Shown here: positions 33,515-41,656 of the stretch, piece after piece
How the letters are laid out: every line of letters begins with the position of its first letter
Position numbering within the stretch: the first letter of the stretch is position 1
Assembly (NCBI GenBank): GCA_942491665.1
Contig: CALOBR010000021.1
Span: 124,001-188,000, forward strand
Origin: CAVQGZ01 sp942491665
GTDB taxonomy: Bacteria; Actinomycetota; Actinomycetes; Jiangellales; Jiangellaceae
Length of the DNA: 64,000 nt
Direction of reading: 5' to 3'
The notes under the pieces: generated by a model
Told to the model about the DNA's origin: nothing
Databases searched by the model: none
The model's input: the letters and a program-made list of their open reading frames with translations, nothing else
Position numbers and translations under genes: made by a program

Positions 33515-35341
33515 ATGTCGACCAGCACGCGGCAAGCCGAGATCGAGGCCCGCAAGGTTGCCGAGTCCGGCCGCCAGACCGAGTGGCACCTGCCGTCGTT
33601 CGGCAAGGAGCTGTACCTCGGCGACTTCCGGCTCGACCTGATTACGCCGTTCCCCACCGAGTCGCCCGAGCAGGCAGCCAAGACCGAGGCTTTCGTCGCC
33701 AAGGTGCAGCACCTGGTCGAGACCGAGTGGCGCGAGGTGGGCGCTGAGATCGAGAAGACCGGCGTCATCCCCGAGTTCCTCATGAAGGGCCTGGCCGACC
33801 TCGGCGCGTTCGGCATGAAGATCCCCGAGGAGTACGGCGGCCTCGGCCTGTCGCAGGTCGCCTACAACAAGGCGCTCATGCTCATCACCCAGATCCACGG
33901 CTCGCTGGGCGCGCTGCTGTCGGCGCACCAGTCGATCGGCGTGCCGCAGCCGGTGAAGCTGTTCGGTACCGAGGAGCAGAAGCAGAAGTTCCTGCCGCGC
34001 TGCGCCAAGGGCGCGGTCACGGCCTTCTTGCTCACCGAGCCCGGCTTCGGCTCTGACCCGGCACGCATGAAGTCGACCGCCGTCCCGACTGAGGACGGCG
34101 AGGGCTACACCCTCAACGGCGTCAAGCTTTGGACGACCAACGGCGTCATCGCCGAGCTCGTCGTGATCATGGCTCGCGTCCCGAAGTCCGAGGGTCACCG
34201 CGGCGGCATCTCCGCGTTCGTCGTCGAGATGAACAGCCCCGGCATCACCGTGGAGAAGCGCAACGCCTTCATGGGCCTTCGTGGCATCGAGAACGGCGTC
34301 ACGCGGTTCCACGACGTCTACGTGCCCAAGGACGCGCTCATCGGCAAGGAAGGCCATGGCCTTCGCATCTCCCTGACCACCCTCAACGCCGGCCGTCTGG
34401 CCATCCCGGCCATGTCGGCCGGGTCGGCCAAGTGGGCCACCAAGATCGCCCGCGAGTGGGCTGGCGTGCGCTACTCCTTCGGCCGCCCGGTCGGCAGGCA
34501 GGGCGCGGTCGCCGAGAAGCTGTCGTTCATGGCCGCGACGTCGTTCGCGCTCGACGCGATGCAAGAGATCACGGCGCTGATGAACGACCAGGGCCGCAAC
34601 GACATCCGCATCGAGTCGGCGATCGCCAAGCTCTACGCGACCGAGATGAGCTACAAGGTGCTCGACGAGCTGGTGCAGGTGCGCGGCGGGCGCGGCTACG
34701 AGACAGCCGAGTCGCTCAAGTCGCGCGGCGAGCGGGCCATCCCGGCCGAGCAGAGCCTGCGCGACTCACGCATCAACCGCATCTTCGAGGGCTCGACCGA
34801 GGTGATGCGCCTGCTGCTGGCACGAGAGGCGACCGACCAGCACCTGAGCGTGGCCGGCGACATCATCGACCCGGAGGCCGACCTGCAGGCGAAGGGCAAG
34901 GCGGCCGTTGCTGCCGCCGGCTTCTACTCGACGTGGCTGCCCAAGCTGGCTGTGGGCAAGGGCAACAACCCCAGCGCCTACGGCGAGTACGGCATGCTGG
35001 CCAAGCACCTGCGCTTCATCGACCGTCAGCTCGCGCAAGCTGGCGCGTTCGACGTCATCTACGGCATGGGGCGCTGGCAGGACCGGCATGGAGCTCCCAA
35101 GCAGATGTTCCTCGGCCGCATCGTGGTCATCGGGGCTGAGCTGTTCGCGCATGTCGGCGACGATCGTGAAGCCGCCGAGCAGCATCCGCACGACCGAAGG
35201 TGGGGCGCCAACAGGGCGCGGAGGCCGTACGCGCTCGCCGACGCTGTTCTGCCGCCAGGCTCGCCTGCGGATCGACGACCAGTTCGGGGCGCTGTGGAAG
35301 AACACGGACGAACTCGACCGCAAGCTGACCAGCGAAGATGA
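33515..35341 (+). CDS. Acyl-CoA dehydrogenase, C-terminus frame-disrupted
   Basis: FAD-dependent long-form acyl-CoA dehydrogenase (608 residues as read). FLLTEPGFGSDPARMKS and LWTTNGVIAELVVIMARV bind FAD and substrate; FEGSTEVMRLLLARE carries the catalytic Glu. It performs the first beta-oxidation step, forming 2-enoyl-CoA. From about 35153 the frame departs from the family: the expected continuation (SATIVK, LFCRQARLRIDDQFGALW, MMLEGNYHWL, DIVDLTEGTGPWISD) is found scattered over the other two frames to 35480. So the true C-terminus is shifted, either a real lesion or sequencing error. ATG 33515 has AAGGAG upstream; ATG 33512 is also possible. Confidence 0.85.
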   Translation: MSTSTRQAEIEARKVAESGRQTEWHLPSFGKELYLGDFRLDLITPFPTESPEQAAKTEAFVAKVQHLVETEWREVGAEIEKTGVIPEFLMKGLADLGAFGMKIPEEYGGLGLSQVAYNKALMLITQIHGSLGALLSAHQSIGVPQPVKLFGTEEQKQKFLPRCAKGAVTAFLLTEPGFGSDPARMKSTAVPTEDGEGYTLNGVKLWTTNGVIAELVVIMARVPKSEGHRGGISAFVVEMNSPGITVEKRNAFMGLRGIENGVTRFHDVYVPKDALIGKEGHGLRISLTTLNAGRLAIPAMSAGSAKWATKIAREWAGVRYSFGRPVGRQGAVAEKLSFMAATSFALDAMQEITALMNDQGRNDIRIESAIAKLYATEMSYKVLDELVQVRGGRGYETAESLKSRGERAIPAEQSLRDSRINRIFEGSTEVMRLLLAREATDQHLSVAGDIIDPEADLQAKGKAAVAAAGFYSTWLPKLAVGKGNNPSAYGEYGMLAKHLRFIDRQLAQAGAFDVIYGMGRWQDRHGAPKQMFLGRIVVIGAELFAHVGDDREAAEQHPHDRRWGANRARRPYALADAVLPPGSPADRRPVRGAVEEHGRTRPQADQRR

Positions 35342-35480
35342 TGCTCGAGGGCAACTACCACTGGCTGTGACGTCGGACATCGTTGACCTCACCGAGGGCA
35401 CCGGGCCGTGGATCTCCGACCAGACCTTTGGCCCGACCCAGGCCGAGGACGTCCGCCGGGACCCGTACGCGTCGGTGTGA
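35154..35480 (+). pseudogene. Frameshifted C-terminal part of the acyl-CoA dehydrogenase
   Basis: Conserved C-terminal sequence of the preceding enzyme, read in alternating frames: MSATIVK (35160 on), then a poorly matching stretch, LFCRQARLRIDDQFGALWKN, DELDRKLTSE, MMLEGNYHWL in another frame, and DIVDLTEGTGPWISD to a stop at 35480. At least three or four single-base shifts lie within about 230 bp. The rest of the gene is clean. Confidence 0.7.
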
Positions 35481-35508
35481 GGTAGCGACCTGACGCGTCG
35501 TTAGGCGT

Positions 35509-35544
35509 CACGAGGGGTCCGGGCTTCGGCTCGGGCCCCTCGTG
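35509..35544 (+). terminator. Strong hairpin terminator
   Basis: CACGAGGGG with TCCGGGC, a TTCG loop, then GCTCGGG with CCCCTCGTG: a 16-bp stem with two G-U type pairs, 28 bp after the acyl-CoA dehydrogenase end and 20 bp before the ung start. No long T tract, as usual in high-G+C genomes. Confidence 0.75.
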
Positions 35545-35563
35545 CTGTCTAGGGTCTGCCGGT

Positions 35564-36241
35564 GTGAGCGCGCGACCGTTGGCAGAGCTCGTCGAACCCG
35601 GGTGGGCTGCAGCCCTGGATCCAGTGGCGCCGCAGGTTGCCGCGATGGGGGAGTTCCTCCGCGCGGAGATCGCAGCCGGCCGGGGGTACCTGCCCGCCGG
35701 CACGCACGTGCTGCGGGCCTTCACCCAGCCGCTGGATGCCGTGCGGGTACTCATCGTGGGGCAGGACCCCTACCCCACCCCGGGTCATCCCGTCGGCCTG
35801 AGCTTCTCGGTTGCTGCCGAGGTGCGACCGCTGCCGCGCAGCCTGGCGAACATCATGCGCGAGTACCAGGCCGACCTGGGCCTGCCGCATCCCGCGTCCG
35901 GCGACCTGACGCCGTGGGCCGAGCATGGAGTGCTGCTGCTCAACCGGGTGCTGACCGTGCAGCCGGGCAAGCCCGCGTCCCACCGGGGCAAGGGCTGGGA
36001 GGCGGTGACCGACGCCGCCATCGCCGCACTCCTCGCCCGGGACGAGCCGTTGGTGGCGATCCTGTGGGGACGCGACGCGCAGTCGCTCGCGCCGGCGCTT
36101 GCTGACGTCCCGACGATCATGAGCCCGCACCCGAGCCCGATGTCGGCCGACCGTGGGTTCTTCGGCTCGCGCCCCTTCACCAGGGCCAACGAGCACCTGG
36201 ACGAGCTCGGCGAGGGCCCCGTCGACTGGCGCTTGCCCTAG
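35564..36241 (+). CDS. ung: Uracil-DNA glycosylase, family 1
   Basis: 225 residues. Catalytic Asp in VGQDPYPTPGHPVGLSFSV, uracil-binding LLLNRVLTVQPGKPASH, and the catalytic His and minor-groove loop in HPSPMSADRGFFGSRPF. It removes uracil from DNA to start base-excision repair. GTG 35564 follows a terminator hairpin, so it has its own promoter, not clearly visible in the 20 bp. It converges with the AI-2E transporter gene across a C-rich region. Confidence 0.95.
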   Translation: MSARPLAELVEPGWAAALDPVAPQVAAMGEFLRAEIAAGRGYLPAGTHVLRAFTQPLDAVRVLIVGQDPYPTPGHPVGLSFSVAAEVRPLPRSLANIMREYQADLGLPHPASGDLTPWAEHGVLLLNRVLTVQPGKPASHRGKGWEAVTDAAIAALLARDEPLVAILWGRDAQSLAPALADVPTIMSPHPSPMSADRGFFGSRPFTRANEHLDELGEGPVDWRLP

Positions 36242-36242
36242 C

Positions 36243-36305
36243 GCCCCCGGCCTCCCCGCCCCAGCCTCCCCCGTCCCCGCCGCCCCCCGCCCGGCCCCCG
36301 CCCCG
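36243..36305. repeat. C-rich tract (G-rich on minus strand)
   Basis: Sixty bases made almost wholly of C runs of 3-6 broken by G, T or A, between convergent genes. The minus strand carries many G runs and could form G-quadruplex structure in the 3' region of the AI-2E transporter transcript, or impede polymerase. No coding potential. Confidence 0.6.
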
Positions 36306-36363
36306 GCGATCTTGGCGCCATGGCCGCATGCGGGCTGGGATGTGGCTGCAGCGCCAAGATCGC
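36306..36363. terminator. Large inverted repeat between convergent genes
   Basis: GCGATCTTGGCGC at 36306-36318 and its exact complement GCGCCAAGATCGC at 36351-36363, 13-bp arms with a 32-nt loop. Located between the ends of ung and the AI-2E gene, so probably a bidirectional terminator or a REP-type intergenic element. Confidence 0.55.
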
Positions 36364-36399
36364 GTCTGGTGGGCGGTGCTGCGGGCGGTCGATGCTGGC

Positions 36400-37542
36400 T
36401 TACGCTTCGGATCCCTCGCCGGCGCTCCCAGACAGGCCAGCCGGCGCGCTCGCCGGCGCACCCGCCGCCGCATCTGCCGGTTCGGGCGGGTCGGGGTCTG
36501 GTTGCCGGCTTCTCTCGCGCAGGTCGTTGCGCACCTTGACGACGGTGGCCGCAAGCGGAGCCCCGAGGATCAGGCCGGAGAACCCGGCCGCGATGCCGCC
36601 GATCGTGGTGGCGATGATGACGAGCATGGGGTGCAGGCCGAGCGACTGGCCGATCACCCGGGCCTCCACCAGCGGCTCCAGCACGTTCTGGGTGAGCAGG
36701 ACGATCGCGAGCATGATCAGTGCCGTCGTGAAGCCGCCGCTGGCCAGTCCCAGGACGACGGCGAGGGTGCCGGCGATGACAGCTCCGAGGTAGGGGACGA
36801 AGCCGCCGATGAAGGTGAGAATCGCGATCGCTGGGACGAGCGGAATACCCAGCACTGCCGCCCCGACTGAGATCACGACCGAGTCGAACAGTGCCACCAC
36901 CGCGCGTCCGGTGAAGTAGCGGCGGATCACGTGCACAGCCGACCGGCCGACCCCGACCAGCTCGCTGGCCTGCGGCTCGTCCAGGTTGCTCGACGCCCAC
37001 GTCGGCAGTACCGGCGCGTCACGCATGAGGAAGAACAGGAAGACGAGGCCGAAGAACAGACCCAGCACCAGGCCGGCTGCGCTGGACGCGACCCCGGCCG
37101 CCGAGGAGACGAGCCCGCCGCCTCCGCTGCTCGCGAGCGAGCTGACCGCCTCTCGTGCCTGCTCGATGAAGCCCTCGTCGATCCCGAAGTCGGCCAGCCA
37201 TGCCTGGAGGTCTTCGAACGCCACCGTGAAGGCGGCAGCAAGCTGGTCAGCCTGGTCGATGACTGACCGTGTGACGAGCGCGATGATGCCGATCAGACCA
37301 CCGATGATCAGCACGAGCGTGAGCAGCGAGCCCAGGCTGCGCGGGACGCCCCAGCGTTGGAGTCCGTCCACGATAGGTGCGAAGACCGCCGCTGCCACCG
37401 CGCTGAAGATGACCGGCAGCACGATCGCCGAGAACGTCGACAGCCCGAGGATGATCACCGCCGCGAACCCCAGCACCCCGAGGGCGAGCCACGAGAAGAG
37501 GCCCGAACGGACGAGCCACTCGGGCACCGGGAGGTTGCGCAT
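36400..37542 (-). CDS. AI-2E family transporter
   Basis: 380 residues with about eight membrane segments, the usual AI-2E/PerM order: an early hairpin (ALGVLGFAAVIILGLSTFSA), a central helical loop (about 100-155), and the conserved late block IPLVPAIAILTFIGGFVPYL followed by LTQNVLEPLVEARVIGQSLG. The C-terminus is a Pro/Ala/Ser-rich tail. Members export small molecules or act in Na+/H+ exchange; the AI-2 name is historical and the substrate here is unknown. ATG 37542. Confidence 0.9.
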   Translation of the reverse strand: MRNLPVPEWLVRSGLFSWLALGVLGFAAVIILGLSTFSAIVLPVIFSAVAAAVFAPIVDGLQRWGVPRSLGSLLTLVLIIGGLIGIIALVTRSVIDQADQLAAAFTVAFEDLQAWLADFGIDEGFIEQAREAVSSLASSGGGGLVSSAAGVASSAAGLVLGLFFGLVFLFFLMRDAPVLPTWASSNLDEPQASELVGVGRSAVHVIRRYFTGRAVVALFDSVVISVGAAVLGIPLVPAIAILTFIGGFVPYLGAVIAGTLAVVLGLASGGFTTALIMLAIVLLTQNVLEPLVEARVIGQSLGLHPMLVIIATTIGGIAAGFSGLILGAPLAATVVKVRNDLRERSRQPDPDPPEPADAAAGAPASAPAGLSGSAGEGSEA

Positions 37543-37610
37543 CAGCGCAGCATTCCACGACAGCCGGGCGGATGGCCGCTGCCGAGCTCGTCACCCTCAG
37601 CAGCCAACCC

Positions 37611-38633
37611 TCACCGGCCGAACGTGTCGATGATCGCCTGCACGTTCTCCTGCATCCGAGCGGCCGGCACGCGGTACCAGGCCCCGCCCAGAATGAGGTG
37701 GTCGACCAGCGCACCCATCTCGTCGAGCCGGTCACGCACCTCGTCCGGAGTCCCGGCGACGGCGTAGCGCTCGAGGACGTCGTCGGGGACCGCGGCGGCC
37801 AGCGCGTCCGGGTCGCCGCCGGTGTCGGCGAAGACGCGGCCGAGGTCTTCGGTGAGATGGGCCTCGCCGTTGGCGGCGAACACCGGTGCATAGTTGGGCG
37901 TGGTTCCGTAGAAGCCGACCTGGGCCTTGGCCTCGCGGACGGCGACCTCGCGGCGCTCGGCGATGCTCAGGATCACGCCCTGGGCCAGCGTGAACGTGCT
38001 GCGATCGCGCCCGGCGTCAGCCAGCGCCGCTTCGACCCGGGGCAGCACGTCGTGTCGCAGGTAGGCCGCCGACGTGAAGGGGTGCCCGAGCATCCCGTCG
38101 GCGTGGGTAGCCGCCGCGCGCACCATGAGCGGGCCCACAGCGGCGACGTAGACGCGGGGCAGTGCGCGGTCGGCAGCAGAGCCCAGCCCGTTGAGACCCG
38201 GCCGGATCACCCGGTACATCTCCCCGCGAAAGGGCCGGCGGTTGCCCCGTTCCATCTCCCAGACAGTGCGCATGGCCTCGACGTACTCCGCCATGCGCGC
38301 GGCCGGGCGGTCGAAGGTCGCGGAGAACCGGTCGGTGACGATGCGGCGCACCTGGCTGCCGAGCCCCAGCACGAACCGGTCGCCGGAGAGCTCGTTGAGG
38401 TCCCAGGCCTGCATCGCTGTCACGGTGGGGGAGCGGGGGAACGCGAGAGTGATGTTCGTACCGACGTCGATGCGGCTGGTTGCCTGGACCAGCACGGTGG
38501 CCTGCACGATCGACTCGCGGTCGGTCTCGGCCACCCAGACGGCGTCGAAGCCGGCGGCCTCGGCTGCCCGTCCGAGCTCGGGCAGCAGCGCGTAGGGCCC
38601 GCCCACGGCCAGCCCGAGCGTCGGGCTGCTCAC
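37611..38633 (-). CDS. LLM class F420-dependent oxidoreductase
   Basis: 340 residues, luciferase-like TIM barrel. AEAAGFDAVWVAETDRES, TSRIDVGTNITLAFPRSPTV and LSGDRFVLGLGSQVRR are the standard strand motifs, the last being the phosphate/flavin contact. In actinobacteria these usually use coenzyme F420 as hydride carrier. Substrate unknown. GTG 38633 overlaps the stop of the upstream gene (GTGA). It is the last gene of a four-gene run starting with arsR. Confidence 0.87.
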   Translation of the reverse strand: MSSPTLGLAVGGPYALLPELGRAAEAAGFDAVWVAETDRESIVQATVLVQATSRIDVGTNITLAFPRSPTVTAMQAWDLNELSGDRFVLGLGSQVRRIVTDRFSATFDRPAARMAEYVEAMRTVWEMERGNRRPFRGEMYRVIRPGLNGLGSAADRALPRVYVAAVGPLMVRAAATHADGMLGHPFTSAAYLRHDVLPRVEAALADAGRDRSTFTLAQGVILSIAERREVAVREAKAQVGFYGTTPNYAPVFAANGEAHLTEDLGRVFADTGGDPDALAAAVPDDVLERYAVAGTPDEVRDRLDEMGALVDHLILGGAWYRVPAARMQENVQAIIDTFGR

Positions 38634-39781
38634 GCCCGTTCGACCACCTCGTGCGGGAACTGTGCCGCGCGCTTCTGGAAGGTCAAGATCTTCGGGTTGA
38701 CCACCAGCCCATCCTTGACCTCGATGGCGCGCGCGATCGTCTCGTCGGCCTCCCACCCGCTCGGCCCCCTCAGCACCGACCGGACGAACGGCAGCAGAGC
38801 CTCGGAGATCTCCCAGGTCGCGGAGTTCCACAGGTAGGACGGGCTGTGGTCGACGCCGTAGTAGTGGATGTCGTGCCCGACGGTGAACATCGGGTCGGTG
38901 AACGGCGTCGGCCGCGCGAACTCGAACCCCATGGCCTCGTCGCACGACACGTCCACGATCAGCGTGCCGGGGCGGAATTCGGCCAGCTCGTCCGTGGTCA
39001 CGAACATGATCGGTGCGTCGGTGTCCTGCAAGATGCAGTTGACGACGATGTCGTGCTCGGCCAAGAACTCATGCGTCGGCTCGTTGCCCGCGCGGCGGTG
39101 GGTGACGGTGCGGCTGGGGTCCTGCTCGGTGCGCTCGATGTGGCCGAGCAGCACTGACGGCATCGGGGACGACACGGCCGTCACGTCCCGCTTGGTGAGC
39201 GCCACCACGTCCCACACCCCGAGGGCCTGCAGCGCCGCGATGGCACCGCGCGCGGTGTTGCCGTAGCCGAGCACCACCGCCGACAGTCGGCGTCCGTAGG
39301 CGCCGGAGGTACCCGTGAGCGCCATCGCGTGCAGCACGGACGCATAGCCGGCGATCTCGTTGTTGCGGTGGAACACGTGCACACCGGGGTTGCCGGAGCG
39401 GTCCCAGAAGTGCATCGCCTCCCACGCGATCAGCGTCAGCCGCTTGTCGATGGCGAGCTGGGTCAGTGCGGCGTCTTGCACGCAGTGCGGCCAGCCCCAG
39501 ACCACCTGGCCGTCGCGTAGCCCGGCCACGTCGGCCAGCGTCGGCTTGGGCATCAGGACGACGTCGCTGCGCTCGACCAGCTCGGACCGGGACACCACCC
39601 CGGCTACCAGCGGTGCGAGCTCGGCATCGCGCAGGCCGAAGTCGTCGCCGTACCCGGCCTCCAGCAGCATGACTGCCCGCAGGTCGGCGTCGATCCGGTC
39701 GAGGTGACGCGGGTGGATGGGTACCCGCTTCTCGTTCTCCTTGGTCGAGGTACCGAGCACCCCGAGCGTCAGCAACGTCAT
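38630..39781 (-). CDS. AlaDH/PNT-type dehydrogenase, N5-(carboxyethyl)ornithine synthase-like
   Basis: 383 residues. N-terminal LGTSTKENEKRVPIHPRHLD is the alanine dehydrogenase / pyridine nucleotide transhydrogenase start (substrate Arg and Lys). The nucleotide-binding part has AVVLGYGNTARGAIAALQAL, and later IVDVSCDEAMGFEFARPTPF and HYYGVDHSPSYLWNSATWEI. The last block resembles N5-(carboxyethyl)ornithine synthase and saccharopine-dehydrogenase relatives, which couple an amino acid to an oxo acid reductively. The substrate is not certain. ATG 39781 overlaps the upstream stop (ATGA). Confidence 0.8.
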   Translation of the reverse strand: MTLLTLGVLGTSTKENEKRVPIHPRHLDRIDADLRAVMLLEAGYGDDFGLRDAELAPLVAGVVSRSELVERSDVVLMPKPTLADVAGLRDGQVVWGWPHCVQDAALTQLAIDKRLTLIAWEAMHFWDRSGNPGVHVFHRNNEIAGYASVLHAMALTGTSGAYGRRLSAVVLGYGNTARGAIAALQALGVWDVVALTKRDVTAVSSPMPSVLLGHIERTEQDPSRTVTHRRAGNEPTHEFLAEHDIVVNCILQDTDAPIMFVTTDELAEFRPGTLIVDVSCDEAMGFEFARPTPFTDPMFTVGHDIHYYGVDHSPSYLWNSATWEISEALLPFVRSVLRGPSGWEADETIARAIEVKDGLVVNPKILTFQKRAAQFPHEVVERA

Positions 39782-40467
39782 GAGGTCTCCTCGGTGTGTG
39801 TCGCGAGCGCAGCCACGGCCCGGTCAGCCGGCATGTCACCGCTCGTCAGCTCCAGCGTCATGCGTGCAGTGCGGCGCTCGTCGAGCAGGGCCGCCACCAC
39901 GGCGGCAACGTCCTCGCGGGGTACCGAGCCGCGGCCTACTCGCGATGCGAGCGTGACCAGCCCGGTTCCCGGGTCGTTGGTCAGGCCACCTGGTCGCAGG
40001 ATCGTCCACGCCAGACTGCTGCGCCGACGGAGGTCGTCCTCGGCGGCCGCCTTCGCGCGAAGGTAGGCGACGAACACCTCGTCCACGCCTGAGGGCACCG
40101 CACCGTGGGCGACCAGGTCGGTTCCCATGGACGAGATCTGCACGAACCGGACGACGCCGGCTTCCTCGGCTGCGTCGGCGAGCAGCACGGCGCCGGCGCG
40201 GTCAACGGTGTCTTTGCGCGCGATCCCGCTGCCCGGCCCGGCGCCGGCGGCGAAGACAGCGGCGTCGGCGCCGTCCAGCACCCGCGCCACCTCAGCGACC
40301 GATGCGCTCTCCATGTCGAGCACCACCGCCGAGCCGCCGTCCTGCTCGACGTGGTGCACGTGGGGCGGCTGGCGAACGAGCCCGACCACCTCGTCGCCGC
40401 GACTGCTGAGCAGTTGGGTGAGGCGTCGGGCGATCTGTCCGTGACCCCCAGCGATGACGGTGCGCAC
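39778..40467 (-). CDS. NAD(P)H-binding atypical SDR
   Basis: 229 residues. Rossmann start VIAGGHGQIARRLTQLLSSR with the GxxGxxA/G pattern of NmrA/SDR_a5 proteins, VVGLVRQPPHVHHVEQ after strand 2, and VRFVQISSMGTD in place of the SDR Ser-Tyr region. WTILRPGGLTNDPGTG is family-typical. Redox sensor or reductase; unresolved. It lies 11 bp after arsR and overlaps the AlaDH-like gene by ATGA, so all four genes may be cotranscribed from the ars operator. Confidence 0.85.
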   Translation of the reverse strand: MRTVIAGGHGQIARRLTQLLSSRGDEVVGLVRQPPHVHHVEQDGGSAVVLDMESASVAEVARVLDGADAAVFAAGAGPGSGIARKDTVDRAGAVLLADAAEEAGVVRFVQISSMGTDLVAHGAVPSGVDEVFVAYLRAKAAAEDDLRRRSSLAWTILRPGGLTNDPGTGLVTLASRVGRGSVPREDVAAVVAALLDERRTARMTLELTSGDMPADRAVAALATHTEETS

Positions 40468-40478
40468 GGCGTTCGACC

Positions 40479-40814
40479 CTAGCCCGCCGCAACCGCCGAG
40501 GGGGCTAGTGCGTCGCGAAGCATCGCCAGTCGGTCGGGCTGCACGGAGTACCAGACGTTCGTCTGTCGCTTCTGGGCGTGCACGAGTCCCGCCTCGCGCA
40601 GCAGCCTGAGGTGGTGAGACACGGTGGGCTGGCTGCGGCCGACGGGGACGATGAGGTCACAGGCGCAGACCTCGCCGTCCGCCGACGTGAGGATGAGGTT
40701 GAGCAGCCGCAGACGGATCGGGTCGGCCAATGCCTTGAATGCCACCGCAAGGTCGTCGGCTCCTGCGCTGGTCAGGCTCTGCGAGGCCAGGGGTTCGCAG
40801 CAGGAGGAGCTCAT
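40479..40814 (-). CDS. arsR: ArsR family arsenite-responsive repressor
   Basis: 111 residues. Winged helix ALADPIRLRLLNLILTSADG, then GRSQPTVSHHLRLLREAGLV. Cys residues at 5, 6, 50 and 52 (SSSCCEP and EVCACD). The pattern of an N-terminal Cys pair plus a Cys in the DNA-binding domain is that of the Corynebacterium-type ArsR, where the three thiols bind As(III) and release DNA. ATG 40814; divergent from arsM with a dyad operator between. Probably represses both directions. Confidence 0.92.
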   Translation of the reverse strand: MSSSCCEPLASQSLTSAGADDLAVAFKALADPIRLRLLNLILTSADGEVCACDLIVPVGRSQPTVSHHLRLLREAGLVHAQKRQTNVWYSVQPDRLAMLRDALAPSAVAAG

Positions 40815-40836
40815 GGCGCGGAGCCTAGCAGGAACC

Positions 40837-40868
40837 ATCGATGAACATCAGTATTGATATTCGTCGAT
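40837..40868. promoter_or_regulatory. ArsR operator dyad
   Basis: ATCGATGAACATCA (40837-40850) and TGATATTCGTCGAT (40855-40868): 14-bp arms with 12 matching positions and a 4-bp centre. It lies midway between the divergent arsR and arsM starts (23 and 21 bp away), so one bound repressor can shut both. Confidence 0.75.
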
Positions 40869-40888
40869 TGACGGCTACGATGTGGTGC

Positions 40889-41656
40889 ATGACGACCTCT
40901 GCTGACGAGACGGCCACCATCCACGACCAGGTGCGCGAGCGCTATAGCGCCGCAGCGACTGCCGCAGACTCCTGCTGCGGCGACGGCGGCTGCTGTGACA
41001 CCGTCCAGATCGTCGACCTCGACGACTCGTTTGGTCGTGACCTGTACAGCATCGACGAGCAGGGCGAGGTGCCCGCGTCAGCGCTCGCCGCCAGCCTCGG
41101 CTGCGGCAACCCCATGATGGTGGCTGCGCTCGAGCCAGGCGAGACGGTGCTCGACCTCGGCTCCGGCGGCGGCGTCGACGTCATCCTGTCCGCGCGTCGG
41201 GTCGGTGAGTCAGGACGGGCGTACGGCCTGGACATGACCGACGAGATGCTGGCGTTGGCCCGGCGCAACGCCGAGGTCGCCGGCGTGGACAACGTGGAGT
41301 TCGTGCGGGGTCAGATCGAGGACGTGCCGCTGCCTGACGGTTCGATCGACGTCGTGATCTCCAACTGCGTGATCAACCTGAGTCCAGACAAGCCGACGGT
41401 GTTCGCCGAGATCGCCCGCGTGCTGCGTCCGGGAGGACGGATGGGCGTGGCCGACGTCGTCGCCGACGATGCGCTGTCACCGGCCGAGCGGGCCGAGCGC
41501 GGCGACTGGGTCGGCTGCATCGCCGGCGCGCTGTCGTTCAGCGAGTACCGGACGGGACTGGCCGAGGCCGGGTTCACCGACGTGTCGATCGAGTCGATCC
41601 GCGAAGACCCCGAGGGCATGCACCACTGCCTGATCAAGGCCGTCCGGCCGGCGTAG
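40889..41656 (+). CDS. arsM: Arsenite S-adenosylmethionine methyltransferase
   Basis: 255 residues. SAM motif VLDLGSGGGVDVILSARRV. The As(III)-binding Cys are at 72 (SLGCGNP), 160 (VISNCVINLSP) and 210 (WVGCIAGAL); the 50-residue gap between the last two equals that in the characterised algal ArsM (Cys 174 and 224). An N-terminal Cys-rich SCCGDGGCCD adds further thiols. It methylates arsenite, giving volatile or less retained species. ATG 40889 follows the operator closely. No arsenite efflux pump or active arsenate reductase is seen in this window. Confidence 0.94.
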   Translation: MTTSADETATIHDQVRERYSAAATAADSCCGDGGCCDTVQIVDLDDSFGRDLYSIDEQGEVPASALAASLGCGNPMMVAALEPGETVLDLGSGGGVDVILSARRVGESGRAYGLDMTDEMLALARRNAEVAGVDNVEFVRGQIEDVPLPDGSIDVVISNCVINLSPDKPTVFAEIARVLRPGGRMGVADVVADDALSPAERAERGDWVGCIAGALSFSEYRTGLAEAGFTDVSIESIREDPEGMHHCLIKAVRPA

